64,000 bases of DNA from Kitasatospora atroaurantiaca (GCF_007828955.1 NZ_VIVR01000001.1:7807667-7871666), one strand, 5' to 3'. Shown: positions 9,093 to 17,549, counted from the stretch's first letter. A program made the numbers and translations. The notes: generated by a model not told the origin, from the letters alone.

Positions 9093-9518
9093 GACCCTGT
9101 GGCGGTCGCCCTGCGCGACGCACTGGTTCGGCGGGTCCGCGAGTTCCCTGCCGTCCGCTCGGTGTGGGTGGCGCAGGTCCGGTGGCGGGCCAGCGGCGAG
9201 GAACACCTGATGCTGCACGTCGCCGTGGACGAGGACCTGCCCTCGGCCTCCGCCGACCGCCTGATGCAGATCCTGCTCGGCGAGGAGGTGAAGCTCGGCC
9301 GGAGGCACCCGAAGGTCGGGATGCTCGCCCTGAACACCACCACCCACGCCGACACCATCGCCCAACTGGACCGCCAGGGCCTGGACACGGTGCGCCACGA
9401 CGTCGAGTCGGGCCAGGTCCAGGTGATCTCCCGCGAGTACGACGACCCGTCGGTGGCCCCGGCGAATGGCGCCGCGCCCCCGCCCCGGGCCAAGCGCCGC
9501 TGGTTCGGCCGCTCCTGA
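9093..9518 (+). pseudogene. SseB-type C-terminal domain, 5'-truncated
   Basis: Readable from about 9093 (VALRDALVRRVREFPAVRSV) through ASGEEHLMLHVAVDEDLPSA, MLALNTTTHADTIAQ and a Pro-rich tail to TGA 9516-9518. It matches the C-terminal domain of the enhanced-serine-sensitivity protein SseB of actinomycetes. The N-terminal domain and start are absent, replaced exactly where the IS5 transposase fragment begins. A chance ATG at 8994 on this strand would make a chimeric product. Confidence 0.62.
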
Positions 9519-9536
9519 CGGGACGTCGCTGATGCG

Positions 9537-9600
9537 CTCTCCTTCGGATCTTGCCGGGCGCCCAACACCGCGCGCCGATCCGGCAAGATCCGAAAGAGAG
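9537..9600. terminator. strong hairpin after the SseB fragment
   Basis: A 21-bp stem with one mismatch: 5' arm 9537-9557 contains ttcggatcttgccgg and 3' arm 9579-9599 contains ccggcaagatccgaa. It follows the SseB stop by 19 nt and lacks a T-run. The 3' arm merges with the right inverted repeat of the IS remnant. Confidence 0.6.
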
Positions 9601-9603
9601 GGC

Positions 9604-9822
9604 CTAGGGCCGGCGGTGGTGTGCTCGGTCCATGGGCTGTCCGTGCGGCGGGGCGGAACGGCGGATCAGCGCCACGGTCTGCGCAGCCGTCAGACGGCCG
9701 CTGCCGGATCCGACCGAACTGCAGAGCGTAATGAGCAGCTGGAGAAGTGCCACGCGCCGAATGTCGGCGGGCGCCTGCAGGTTCTCCGTCGCGTCGTGAT
9801 CGTGCTCGAACCCGTCGCTCAT
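9604..9822 (-). CDS. small orphan protein, downstream of WXG100-like gene
   Basis: 72 aa, ATG at 9822 overlapping the upstream stop in an ATGA arrangement, so translationally coupled to the gene at 9819-10511. Sequence MSDGFEHDHDATENLQAPAD then a helix DIRRVALLQLLITLCSS. The stop codon falls in the CTAG flank of the IS remnant, so the native 3' end may have been lost. No family recognised. Confidence 0.5.
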   Translation of the reverse strand: MSDGFEHDHDATENLQAPADIRRVALLQLLITLCSSVGSGSGRLTAAQTVALIRRSAPPHGQPMDRAHHRRP

Positions 9823-10511
9823 GCCATGACCCCCTGCTCGCTCCCGCTGAGACCCAGCTGCGCCTTGCTGCCCTCGACCCCGTCCTTCAGGCCGTCCTCA
9901 CCGGCCTTGCCGACCTGCTTCCGGTCGACCCCGTCACTCATCCCGAGCGCCTGCTCGCCGAGCTGCAGAACCACGTTGCCTGCCATGTTGGAGAGCGCCT
10001 CGATCACCGGACCTGTGGCCATCGAGACCAACTGGTCGATGAGCTGCTGCTCCGCCTCCTTCAGCAGACGCCTGACGATCACCCGGGTGGTCTGGGTCGC
10101 CGCCAGCGCACCCGCCTCCGACAGGCCGAAGGTGAAGGGTGCGGTCGCCTGCGCGGCGATCACCTCGGCTGCCATGATGCCGAGTTGGACGATCGCCGCG
10201 TTCTTCGCCCCCTCGATGACGACCGCCACCCCGTCCAGGCAGGTGGCCACCAGCCGCCCGCCCTCGGCGAGCTGGTGCAGATGGGTGCCGGAGAGCTTCC
10301 CCCAGTGCGCCTCGAAGGCCTCGGCCGCCAGCCCGGCGTTGCCGCCCAGCATGTCCTGGACGGCGGAGTGCATGTCGGCGACGCCGCTGTCCATCTCCTC
10401 CGCGAACGACCGCAGCGCGTCGGCCATCTCGCGGTAGTCGTCCTCGTCCACGTTCGGCCAGTTGACGCCGATCAGGTCCAGGGCCCAGGCCAGTTCGTCC
10501 GGCAGGACCAC
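9819..10511 (-). CDS. WXG100/CpnT-like N-terminal domain protein
   Basis: 230 aa. It begins with PDELAWALDLIGVNWPNVDE, the opening used by CpnT/WXG100-type export domains of actinobacterial polymorphic toxins, followed by long helices with small-residue pairs (SVADMHSAVQDMLGG-like spacing) and a helical second half rich in Ala/Val (about 115-190). Such domains are exported by type VII secretion and normally precede a C-terminal toxin, which is absent: the protein stops after a Lys/Asp/Gly-rich tail. It may be an orphan carrier or a truncated toxin. The 72-aa gene below is coupled by a 4-nt overlap. Confidence 0.6.
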   Translation of the reverse strand: MVLPDELAWALDLIGVNWPNVDEDDYREMADALRSFAEEMDSGVADMHSAVQDMLGGNAGLAAEAFEAHWGKLSGTHLHQLAEGGRLVATCLDGVAVVIEGAKNAAIVQLGIMAAEVIAAQATAPFTFGLSEAGALAATQTTRVIVRRLLKEAEQQLIDQLVSMATGPVIEALSNMAGNVVLQLGEQALGMSDGVDRKQVGKAGEDGLKDGVEGSKAQLGLSGSEQGVMA

Positions 10512-10744
10512 ACCGATCCGCTGTCACACCCCCGTCATCCGTGCCCGTCTGCGTTCGATTCTTCCAGGTCACGACGGTGCGGCAGCGCCGGGGCGGTCCC
10601 ACCCGGTGTCCGCCTGTCACCGTGCTGTCCCGACGGCGTCCGGATTCGGCAGGTGCCGCCCCACGGCTTCCGACGGCCCGTAAGGTCTGGGCATCGGGTC
10701 CAGCAGCCCGTCCGCCCGACCACCACACCAGGGGGAGCCCGACC

Positions 10745-11416
10745 GTGCCCAGCCGCCAGCCGCTCACCACCCGCGCCCTGCTCGCCTCCGTCGCCCTGGC
10801 CGCGACGATCACCCTCGCCGCCTGCGACCCTGACGACGTGTCCGGCGCCGACGCCTCCCCCGCCACGACCACCGCCGCCGCCTCCGCGGCCGCCACCACG
10901 TCGGCCCCCAAGGCCTCCAGCGCCTCCACCGCGCCAGCCGCCGGCGGCAAGCGCACGCTCGTCGAGGCCCGCACCGCCGGCGGGCTCACCAAGGCCACCG
11001 GCAACGGCGAGCTCACCGACGTCCCGGTCGACCCGGGCGAGATGCGCGACGGCATGCACCTGGTGGCCGCCAACTACAACCGGGCCGGTCAGACCAGCGG
11101 CCGCCGGATCCTCTTCATCGGCGTCGACAACGTCCCCGAGGAGCCGAGCAAGCGCCGCGAGCACCTCTGGCGCGGCCTGATCGACTACGCCCTCGGCAAC
11201 GGCTCCACCGGCAGCCCGACCACCGCCAAGCCGTACCCGGCCGGCCCGCTCGGCGGCGACCTCGAGTGCCTGAGCCTGCCGGAGTCCGCCAACGCGACCG
11301 ACGTACTGTGCGGCTGGGTCGACTCCTCCGCCGCTGCCGTCGCGCTCTTCCCCCGCACCACCCCGGCTGACGCCGCCCGCCTCTTTGCCGCCATGCGCGC
11401 CGACCTCGAGCACTGA
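10745..11416 (+). CDS. secreted lipoprotein, unknown function
   Basis: 223 aa from GTG 10745. Signal peptide with Arg at position 10 and the canonical lipobox LAAC (Cys about 28), then an Ala/Thr/Ser-rich linker to about residue 67. The mature domain contains LVEARTAGGLTKATGNGEL, a GRRILFIGVDNVPEEP strand region and a pair of cysteines (ECLSLPE and DVLCGWVD) likely disulfide-bonded. An upstream in-frame extension is poorly coding, and the lipobox position supports the GTG. Confidence 0.78.
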   Translation: MPSRQPLTTRALLASVALAATITLAACDPDDVSGADASPATTTAAASAAATTSAPKASSASTAPAAGGKRTLVEARTAGGLTKATGNGELTDVPVDPGEMRDGMHLVAANYNRAGQTSGRRILFIGVDNVPEEPSKRREHLWRGLIDYALGNGSTGSPTTAKPYPAGPLGGDLECLSLPESANATDVLCGWVDSSAAAVALFPRTTPADAARLFAAMRADLEH

Positions 11417-11427
11417 CCGCCCCAGCG

Positions 11428-12168
11428 CTACCGCCGTCGTCCCAGTCGGATCCGCCGCGACCCGAGCGCGCCGAACACCAAGGTGGTCAGCCGCAGGGCC
11501 GCGTCCCACTCCGGCTGGGACACCCCGGGCACCGGCACCTCGCACCCCTCGGCCCAGTTCACCAGGCTGTCCAGCCAGAGCCAGGGCTCCTCCAGGCACA
11601 GCCCGACGAACTGCATCCCCCGCCGGTCCACCGCCACCGCCACGTCGACCATCCCGGCCGCCCGGTCCACCTCCGGGGTACGGCCGCCGAAAGTCCGCAG
11701 CCGCGCCGCCAACTCGCTCCGCAGCGCCCGCGGCGACGGCGGTCGCGGCCGCTCCCCGACCGCCAGCAGCGCCGCGACCAGCCGCTCCCGCGCGGTCGAC
11801 CCGTCCGCCGCCCGGACGGCACCCTCCGGCTCGGCGCCGAACGCCGCCAGGACCAGCGAGGCCACCAGGAGGGTCGCCGCCCACTCCTCCGCCGCCACCT
11901 CCGGCTGCACGTCCCCCCATCCGGCCGGCGCCGGGGAGCCCGCCGCCCTGCGCAGCACCTCGGCCACCGGCAACCCAGACTCCCGCAGCGCGATCACCGG
12001 CCGCTCCCGCGTCACCACCAACCGCCCGGCCGCAGCCAGGTTGCACGGCGTCTCGGAGCCGTACGCGAGCACTCCCTCCACCAACTCCGCCGTCCGCGTG
12101 CGTCCTTCCGCCACCCCCAGCAGCGCCGACAGCAGCACTCCGGCCCCCGGGTTGCGCTCCCCGCTCAC
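11428..12168 (-). CDS. hypothetical protein, helical
   Basis: 246 aa from GTG 12168, four bases downstream of the preceding stop (12173), which fixes the start better than the earlier in-frame ATG at 12243. Mostly alpha-helical, with a hydrophobic middle stretch (AATLLVASLVLAAFGAEPEG) and Arg-rich C-terminus. No recognised domain. It forms a two-gene operon with 12173-12778 and converges on the lipoprotein gene. Confidence 0.6.
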   Translation of the reverse strand: MSGERNPGAGVLLSALLGVAEGRTRTAELVEGVLAYGSETPCNLAAAGRLVVTRERPVIALRESGLPVAEVLRRAAGSPAPAGWGDVQPEVAAEEWAATLLVASLVLAAFGAEPEGAVRAADGSTARERLVAALLAVGERPRPPSPRALRSELAARLRTFGGRTPEVDRAAGMVDVAVAVDRRGMQFVGLCLEEPWLWLDSLVNWAEGCEVPVPGVSQPEWDAALRLTTLVFGALGSRRIRLGRRR

Positions 12169-12172
12169 ATCC

Positions 12173-12778
12173 TCACCGCAGCCACGTCGTGAACGGCTCC
12201 TGCGCGGCGAACTCCGGGTCCACCACCGCCAACCCCTGCGCAAAGGCCCGCGTCAGCTCGCCGACCATTCGGTCGAGTTCAGCCATCGGCAGGATCTCCA
12301 CGGCAGGATCCGGCCGCCAGTCGGTCCGTGACAGGGCCTCGATCCGCACCACCGGACCGTCCGCCTCGAACAGCAGCGTCCGCTCCACCCCCTGCGAGTA
12401 GAGGTCGATCTCGGCTCGCCCCTCGCCGCGCTCCAACAGCTCGATCAGCCCCGGCAGTTCCTCCATGAACGTCGACATGTCGTACCCGACGTCGAACTTC
12501 CAGTCCGCGTGGCCGAACCCGCCGATCCGAAAGGCGAACCCGGCCACGTCCAGCAGCCCGGAGCCGTGCAGTACCACGGTCCAGTACTCCTCACCGATCT
12601 CCACCTCCGGATCGGGCTCCTCCTCCGACGGCCGAACGAGCTCCGGTGTCACCAACGCGAATCCGAATATCGTCACGGCCGCCAGGCTCTCACGGACGAC
12701 CACACCGGCCAACGGGGTTCCCCGCCGGCGGCGCAACGCGGCGGTGGCGGCCGACCCTCCGACCGGGTCGACCGCCAC
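12173..12778 (-). CDS. hypothetical protein, possible immunity-type
   Basis: Up to 201 aa. The first ~33 residues are Arg/Ala-rich and may not be translated; a GTG at the AAVTIFGFALV segment is an alternative start. The body alternates strands and helices (EIGEEYWTVVLHGSGLLD, MSTFMEELPGLIELLERG, IDLYSQGVERTLLFEADG), reminiscent of small single-domain immunity proteins, but no family is assigned. Operon partner of the gene downstream. Confidence 0.55.
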   Translation of the reverse strand: MAVDPVGGSAATAALRRRRGTPLAGVVVRESLAAVTIFGFALVTPELVRPSEEEPDPEVEIGEEYWTVVLHGSGLLDVAGFAFRIGGFGHADWKFDVGYDMSTFMEELPGLIELLERGEGRAEIDLYSQGVERTLLFEADGPVVRIEALSRTDWRPDPAVEILPMAELDRMVGELTRAFAQGLAVVDPEFAAQEPFTTWLR

Positions 12779-12797
12779 CGCCGTCTGTCACCTCGGG

Positions 12798-12888
12798 TCA
12801 GCACGGACCGAGGTCGTTCCACACAGCCCACTGACCGGTGGTCGAGGGGTCCTCGCCCTGGGTCCACCACTTGTTGGTGTAGTAGTGC
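12798..12888 (-). pseudogene. chitin-binding module (CBM5/12-like) C-terminus
   Basis: A 29-residue frame, HYYTNKWWTQGEDPSTTGQW then AVWNDLGPC and stop, matches the end of chitinase carbohydrate-binding modules (KWWTQGE and final LGxC). It directly abuts the IS110 fragment; the rest of the enzyme is absent. Confidence 0.7.
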
Positions 12889-13170
12889 CGGAGGAGACCC
12901 GCAGTGCTGAGAAGGCCTGGGCGATCAGGGCGTCGATGAGACGGTCGTTGCGGACGAACCGCGCGGTCACGACCTTCTTCCTGCCGGAGGCGCGGGCGAT
13001 CGGGCTGGTTCCGGCGTAGTTCTTGCGGGCCTTGGCGCTGGCGTAACGGTGAGGGTCGTCGCCGAATTCTGCGAGTACCCGGGCGCTGAGCATCGGTCCC
13101 AGCCCGGGTTGGGACCGAATGATCTCAGCGTCTGGATGCCAGCCGAGATAGGCCTCGACCTGAGTGCTCA
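12889..13170 (-). pseudogene. IS110-family transposase C-terminal fragment
   Basis: Contains HPDAEIIRSQPGLGPMLSAR (helix-hairpin-helix of Transposase_20), RYASAKARKNYAGTSPIARA with the catalytic-domain serine region, SGRKKVVTARFVRNDRLIDA and AFSALRVS. The DEDD N-terminal domain is missing and the 3' end switches to chitinase sequence at a cggcactactac junction. Confidence 0.75.
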
Positions 13171-13458
13171 CCAGCTGGCGGCGACCAGGCACCGAGTCTG
13201 CGGGTGGAGCCGCCGGGAGGAGCCATTGGGGAAGCACACGGCTCTCACTCTGCCACCTCGGTCGGTCTGCAGGTCACAACATCACCGTCGCTGTCAACTG
13301 CCCGGTCTACCGCCTGATATGCGGGTTGGGCGGGCATGCCGGTAACCCTGACGGGTTGCCCCGAACAGACCGCACCGGCAAGCGAGATGTGGGACCGCCT
13401 CCTACGGTGAAGACAAATTGCCACAAACCGGACTTAGATTGGTCAGGGAGTCGTCGTC

Positions 13459-13716
13459 ATGAACAAGGGACAGCTCGTCGAAGCGGTCGCCGGGCAGCTC
13501 GGCAGCCGCGGCGCCGCGGAGGACGCCGTGGATGCGGTGCTCGATGTGATGGTGCGCGCGGTCGTGGCCGGGGAGCGGGTGTCGGTCACGGGGTTCGGCA
13601 CGCTGGAGAAGGTGCAGCGCTCGGCCCGTTACGCGCGCAACCCGCAGACCGGCGAACGTGTGCGGGTGAGGAAGTCCACGGTGCCGCGCTTCCGGCCCGG
13701 CCAGGGCTTCAAGATC
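13459..13716 (+). pseudogene. HU-like nucleoid protein (HupS type), 3'-truncated
   Basis: ATG 13459 starts MNKGQLVEAVAGQLGSRGAA and continues through the HU signature GFGTLEKVQRSARYARNPQT to FRPGQGFK at residue 85. There the sequence changes to the antisense strand of a tyrosine recombinase, so the Lys/Ala-rich tail typical of HupS is lost and the frame runs on as a nonsense extension to 14145. The globular DNA-binding arm is nearly complete, so a chimeric product could still bind DNA. Confidence 0.78.
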
Positions 13717-15300
13717 GGTGAGGGGGATGTTGGCCAGCATCTTCTGGAGGTTCTCCTTCGCCTCCAGCAGTTGGCCCCTGCTGGAGTTCTTCGGGGTGCA
13801 GAAGTCGCAGCGCGCGCAGGCCATCCGGTGCTGGCACTGTTCGAAGAAGGTGTAGGTGCACCAGCCGTGGCCCAGGTCGTAGTACTGCCAGGGTTCGCCG
13901 CTGGCGGCGGCGCCGGAGGCGACGGCGTCGCGGTCGACGAGGACCTCGATGGTGCGGACGTTCCGGGCGAAGTATCCGGCGCCGTTGTAGGCCCTGGCCA
14001 AGGTGTTCGGAGTGATCTTCGCGTAGTTGGGCGGTCGCTTCCGGAGTGCGGTGGCCAAGCCATTCCTGCAGTTCGAAGAGCGTCATGGGCTCCTTGGCGT
14101 TGTAGAGCTGGCTGGCGATGGTGGATCGGGCCCGGTGGCTGGTGATGTTGCCGCGGACGTCGGCCGTGGGGACGCCGGCCTTGCGGCAGAGCATCGGGAT
14201 GATCGCCGTGTTGATGTAGTGCTTGGCGACCCGGCGGGCGCGGTGGGCGAACAGGAAGTCGGCCAACTCGCCGGTCTTGTGGTCGAGCATCTGCGGTTGG
14301 GCGGGTCTGACGGCCTGCCATGCCTCGATGGCCTTGCCCAGGAGCGGGTCAACGGGCTTGGTGAACACGGTGCCTGTCTTGTGGGTCGGGACGTCCAACA
14401 GGCAGACCGCGTCGCAGGCCAGGACCTCGCCCGAGTCACCGGGGATGGGCAGGCCGTCGTGCTGCCAGCGGATGCAGCCCACCCGCAGCCGGGCAATCTC
14501 ATCACTGCGCTGGCCTGCGAAGAGCCAGGTCAAGGTGATGCCCCGGATCAGCTCGACCGGGTAGGTGCGACTGTCCGAGGTCGGCAGGTCACCTGGTTCG
14601 ACGTTCAGACCGGCCCACAGCAGCTTCGCCCAGATGTCGTCGGCGATCACCCGCGGGTCCGGACCCATCAACGCGCGGACGCTTCGCGGTGTCCGCAAGG
14701 CGTGAGCGGGGTCGAAGCGCCGCGGGGTCCACTCCCATTCGTGCAGGTCGCGGAAGAACGCGCGGGGCACCTTGAGGTAGCCGGACTTCGACTGCGCGGT
14801 GAGCGGTTTGCCCAGGCGTCCTTGCGAGTGCATGCCGTGGGTCCACTGGGAGAAGTCGCCGACGGACATCCGGTCCACCGCCGCAACCCAGGACGCGCAG
14901 GTCTGGCGGGTCCACTGGCCTGGCTCGGTGACCTCGGGGTGCTCGGCGGCCAGCCACCGGCCGATCTTCGCGAGCACGCTGCGGTAGCTCCTGCGGATCT
15001 TCGGCGTCAGCGTCGATGTCGCGTACCACCGCTCGACCCACCCCGCCCATTCGCTCGGCACTCCCTCCAACGCCGCCGGCCCGGCCTCAGGGCCCAACCG
15101 CGGCGGGTCCGCATGGCCGAGCGCCGCGACCGCCCGGTGGACGCCGTGCAGGTCCTTGCCCCACTGCCCGCCCATCGCCGGGCTCTCGCGCAGTTCGGCA
15201 AGAGCCTCGGTGGACAGGGCCTCCGTAGCTGTGGGGCCGGACCGGGTGGCGCCTTCCGTGCCCCCAGCGGCAGGCCACGCAGGTACAGGACGATTCCGTC
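13713..15300 (-). pseudogene. tyrosine recombinase/integrase, frameshifted and 3'-truncated
   Basis: The main frame (from about 15175) has a core-binding domain (ERWYATSTLTPKIRRSYRSV) and a catalytic domain with the first Arg in AGQRSDEIARLRVG, HxxR in TSHRARSTIAS and the second His in WLGHRTPEATAQ. Near 14045 a frameshift moves coding into another frame, where the nucleophile Tyr sits in NYAKITPNTLARAY and a Cys-rich tail (HRMACARCDFCTPK) follows. It ends against the HU gene at about 13713. Upstream of 15175 an out-of-frame stretch (DGIVLYLRGLPLG) suggests another shift. Large actinomycete integrases of this kind have C-terminal Cys clusters. Confidence 0.75.
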
Positions 15301-15342
15301 GACGGCATGACGGCAGGCGCAGACAGGGGGTACAACGGCATG

Positions 15343-15401
15343 GCAGGGCCTCTTGTGCGTCCGGATGGTTTCGTCACCCCTGGACTACCAAGAGGCCCTG
15401 C
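15343..15401. repeat. stem-loop with 12-bp perfect arms
   Basis: gcagggcctctt (15343-15354) pairs with aagaggccctgc (15390-15401) around a 35-nt loop. A related stem-loop is at 49810-49866, with arms agggcctcctgc and gcaggaggccct and a partly similar loop. It lies between the integrase 5' remnant and the membrane protein gene. Confidence 0.6.
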
Positions 15402-15470
15402 TTCTGCATGCAGTTATCGCTGAACCGGCCCACCCCGCCGAAAGCTGTGGACCAGCTTGTTCACGGACAC

Positions 15471-16448
15471 TCAGGTGGCCAGCGGGATCAGTATGAGGAG
15501 CGGGATGAACAAGGTCCATTGCGGCAGGGTGAAGACCGCCGCGCCGAAGGCGTCCAGGTCGATGGCGAAGAACACGCCGGTGAACGCGGCGGCGATGAAC
15601 CAGACATAAGCCAGAACCGGCCGCGCGGTTCGGCGGTCGGCACGTGCGGCCCAGGCCAGAGCCACGGGGAGCGAGGCCAGTAGCAGGGTGCATAGGTGCC
15701 AGAGCACGCGGAAGAGTTGTTTGACCGGGGCGTCGAGGTTCGCGTGGACCAAGGGGCCGACGAACTCCGGGGTGCCGCCGAACAGGTGGAGTGCGGTGAT
15801 CGCCGCGGCGATGGTGGCCGCCGTCCATAGCGGCCATCGGCGGGAGGTCGCAGTGCTGGTGTCGGGCATGAGGGTCTCCAGAAGTGGTGGGATCTGGCCG
15901 GCGTCTGTCGGCCGTGGCACTCGGTCCGCGCAGACGAGTGGCTCTCCAGGGGTGAGCCGTCGGCGTATCCGTACGGGCAGCAGCGACGGGGCGGCGCGAA
16001 GTCCTGCGAGATGGAGCAGTCCGGTTGTCAGTGCGAAGCCGGAGAAGGCGAGCTCTCGCAGCGGAAGAGACGTGGGGGAGAGTGCTCTGGTCGGGATCTC
16101 GGGGAGGAGGGCGAGCCCGCGGAGCAGATAGATCGCGGTGATCACCGTCAGTGCCGGCGCGAGTCTGGGCAACGGGCGGAGCAGCCCGGCCGCCGACCAC
16201 GCGTATGCCGCCGCGACGGCGAGCAGCGCGGCTATGCCGACCACAGTCACGGTCGGGATCGGCGACTGATGGTCCGCCAGGCGGGCGAGGTATTCGCCAG
16301 CGCCGAAGTACCGGAATCCGGCGCCGCCGTAGAGCGGCAGTGCGAGGTGCAGTACGCCGACGGCCAGGCTCAGTGCGCCGGCCGCTGCGAGGGCTCGGGT
16401 GCGGAGGTCGTCTCGATCGGGCTTCGTCGGTGCCGGCGGATTGGGCAT
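15471..16448 (-). CDS. multi-pass membrane protein (possible fusion of two units)
   Basis: 325 aa with about eight hydrophobic segments in two clusters. Residues 15-155 form the first (ALAAAGALSLAVGVLHLALP and VVGIAALLAVAAAYAW). After a soluble linker (LLPVRIRRRLTPGEPL to LLETL), a Met preceded by ggaga starts a second unit (MPDTSTATSRRWPLWTAATI) with four more segments. The internal ribosome site and second start suggest two ancestral genes joined in frame, or internal initiation. It is divergent from the TetR gene across a perfect palindrome (16481-16504), so it is probably repressed by it. Confidence 0.72.
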   Translation of the reverse strand: MPNPPAPTKPDRDDLRTRALAAAGALSLAVGVLHLALPLYGGAGFRYFGAGEYLARLADHQSPIPTVTVVGIAALLAVAAAYAWSAAGLLRPLPRLAPALTVITAIYLLRGLALLPEIPTRALSPTSLPLRELAFSGFALTTGLLHLAGLRAAPSLLPVRIRRRLTPGEPLVCADRVPRPTDAGQIPPLLETLMPDTSTATSRRWPLWTAATIAAAITALHLFGGTPEFVGPLVHANLDAPVKQLFRVLWHLCTLLLASLPVALAWAARADRRTARPVLAYVWFIAAAFTGVFFAIDLDAFGAAVFTLPQWTLFIPLLILIPLAT

Positions 16449-16480
16449 GGTGTCTCTGCGCCCCCTGTATGCGAGGAAGA

Positions 16481-16504
16481 GTTCTAGAATCTGGATTCTA
16501 GAAC
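16481..16504. promoter_or_regulatory. TetR operator palindrome
   Basis: Perfect inverted repeat gttctagaat-ctgg-attctagaac in the 77-bp gap between the divergent membrane protein and TetR start codons. It lies just upstream of a consensus tataat (16513-16518), covering the -35 zone of the regulator promoter. TetR proteins typically bind such sites and repress both divergent genes. Confidence 0.85.
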
Positions 16505-16525
16505 ATGTCGCCTATAATTGGTGGC

Positions 16526-17116
16526 ATGGGTCGCCCGTCGAAGTTCACCGAGGATCAGTTCCTGGACGCCGCACTGCGGTTGGTCTCCGCCGGAGGGCCC
16601 GACGCGGCGACGGTCGCAGCTGTCGCCGAGGCCCTCGGGGCGCCGGTGGGCTCGGTCTACCACCGGTTCGACTCCCGTGACCTGCTCCTGGCGAAGCTGT
16701 GGCTGCGGACGGTTCGACGGTTCCAGTCGGGGTTTCTGCAGGCACTCGCGAGCGATGATCTGGACGAGGCGGCCCTGGGCGCGGCGTTGCACGTGAACAC
16801 ATGGGCGCGTGGGCATCTCGACGAGGCACGCGCGCTGCTGCTCTACCGCCGTGAGGACCTGGCAGCCCGCTGGCCAGCCGAACTCGGCGACGAGGTCGCC
16901 ACGGTCAACGCGGCCGTCTTCGACGCACTGCGCGACTACGCGTCGCGCCGGTACGGAAGTGTGGATCCGGAGCACGTCCAGCGGGTGACCTTCGCGGTGT
17001 TGGACGTGCCCTACGCGGCCGGCCGCCGCCATCTCCTCGCCGGTGATGCGCCGCCGGCCCTCGTCGACGACCTGGTCGCCGTCACCTGCCGTTGCGTGCT
17101 GGCCGATCTCGATTGA
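16526..17116 (+). CDS. TetR family transcriptional regulator
   Basis: 196 aa from ATG 16526 (MGRPSKFTEDQFLDAALRLV). The HTH is TVAAVAEALGAPVGSVYHRF, residues about 30-49, followed by an all-helical ligand domain. An in-frame ATG at 16505 abuts the palindrome and precedes the tataat at 16513, so it cannot be in a transcript from that promoter; initiation at 16526, only 7 nt after the -10 box, implies a leaderless mRNA. It probably represses itself and the divergent membrane protein in response to an unknown ligand. Confidence 0.85.
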   Translation: MGRPSKFTEDQFLDAALRLVSAGGPDAATVAAVAEALGAPVGSVYHRFDSRDLLLAKLWLRTVRRFQSGFLQALASDDLDEAALGAALHVNTWARGHLDEARALLLYRREDLAARWPAELGDEVATVNAAVFDALRDYASRRYGSVDPEHVQRVTFAVLDVPYAAGRRHLLAGDAPPALVDDLVAVTCRCVLADLD

Positions 17117-17255
17117 CCCGCTCGCCTCGACGGCGACCTCGATCCACGCCGCTTGCACCCACCACGACAACGCCCGCAGACCTCACCACGGCCGGGCCAC
17201 CCCGTCACCGGCGCCACCGGCCACGAGTCCCGCCGTGTCCAGGGCCCGGCCCCGA

Positions 17256-17323
17256 CCACTCACGAGTCAGACTCGTAAGTGGTCATGAGATCCCGTCCGA
17301 TCGTTCTGATCGGACGGGATCTC
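17256..17323. terminator. two consecutive hairpins after TetR
   Basis: First, ccactcacgagt/actcgtaagtgg (17256-17282, one mismatch, 3-nt loop). Second, a perfect 16-bp stem gagatcccgtccgatc/gatcggacgggatctc (17287-17302 and 17308-17323, 5-nt loop). Neither has a long T-tract. They separate the TetR gene from convergent IS debris and could terminate from both sides. Confidence 0.65.
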
Positions 17324-17341
17324 TGCGTTGTGGGGGCTTGG

Positions 17342-17485
17342 TCAAGGTGGTGTTCGAACTCGGGTGTTCCCGTCGGGAGTCGGTCGTTGGTCCGTGAGCC
17401 AGTTCAAGGTGGCACTCGACAGCGGCAGGCGGGCGGTGTAGACAAGACCGTCAGGGCCCTCGGCGAGACCGTTGTTTTTCTTCAC
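17342..17485 (-). pseudogene. IS transposase N-terminal fragment
   Basis: GTG 17485 begins 47 residues with GPDGLVYTARLPLSSATLNW followed by LTDQ and then unrelated sequence to a TGA at 17342. DGLVYTARLPLS..TLNWL is the characteristic start of a group of actinomycete HARBI1-like transposases of about 270 aa. Only this start survives. It lies 64 bp downstream of the wHTH gene at 17550 on the same strand. Confidence 0.6.
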
Positions 17486-17549
17486 ACCAAACTCAACTGC
17501 CGTCGAGGGCCCGCTGGTTACGCCTCACGGGTGCCTGCATCCGGCGCGG

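Larger units (their letters stand above)
8946..9603. mobile_element. IS5-family remnant with both ends, enclosing an SseB fragment
   Basis: Inverted repeats gtcctttctttcggatc (8946-8962) and gatccgaaagagagggc (9587-9603) match at 14 of 17 positions and are each flanked outside by CTAG (8942-8945, 9604-9607), a target duplication used by some IS5-group elements. Inside lie a transposase C-terminus against the left end and an unrelated SseB 3' half. Most of the transposase is missing. Confidence 0.55.

Noticed and set aside
11385..12401. 338-aa Pro/Arg-rich open frame on plus
   Set aside because: Antisense shadow of the genes at 11428-12168 and 12173-12778; composition typical of GC-rich reverse frames.
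13418..13440. Promoter ttgcca / tagatt before the HU gene
   Set aside because: Spacing of 11 bp is too short for a sigma70-type promoter.
14027..15310. 427-aa open frame on plus
   Set aside because: Antisense of the integrase pseudogene; no start signal or known motif.
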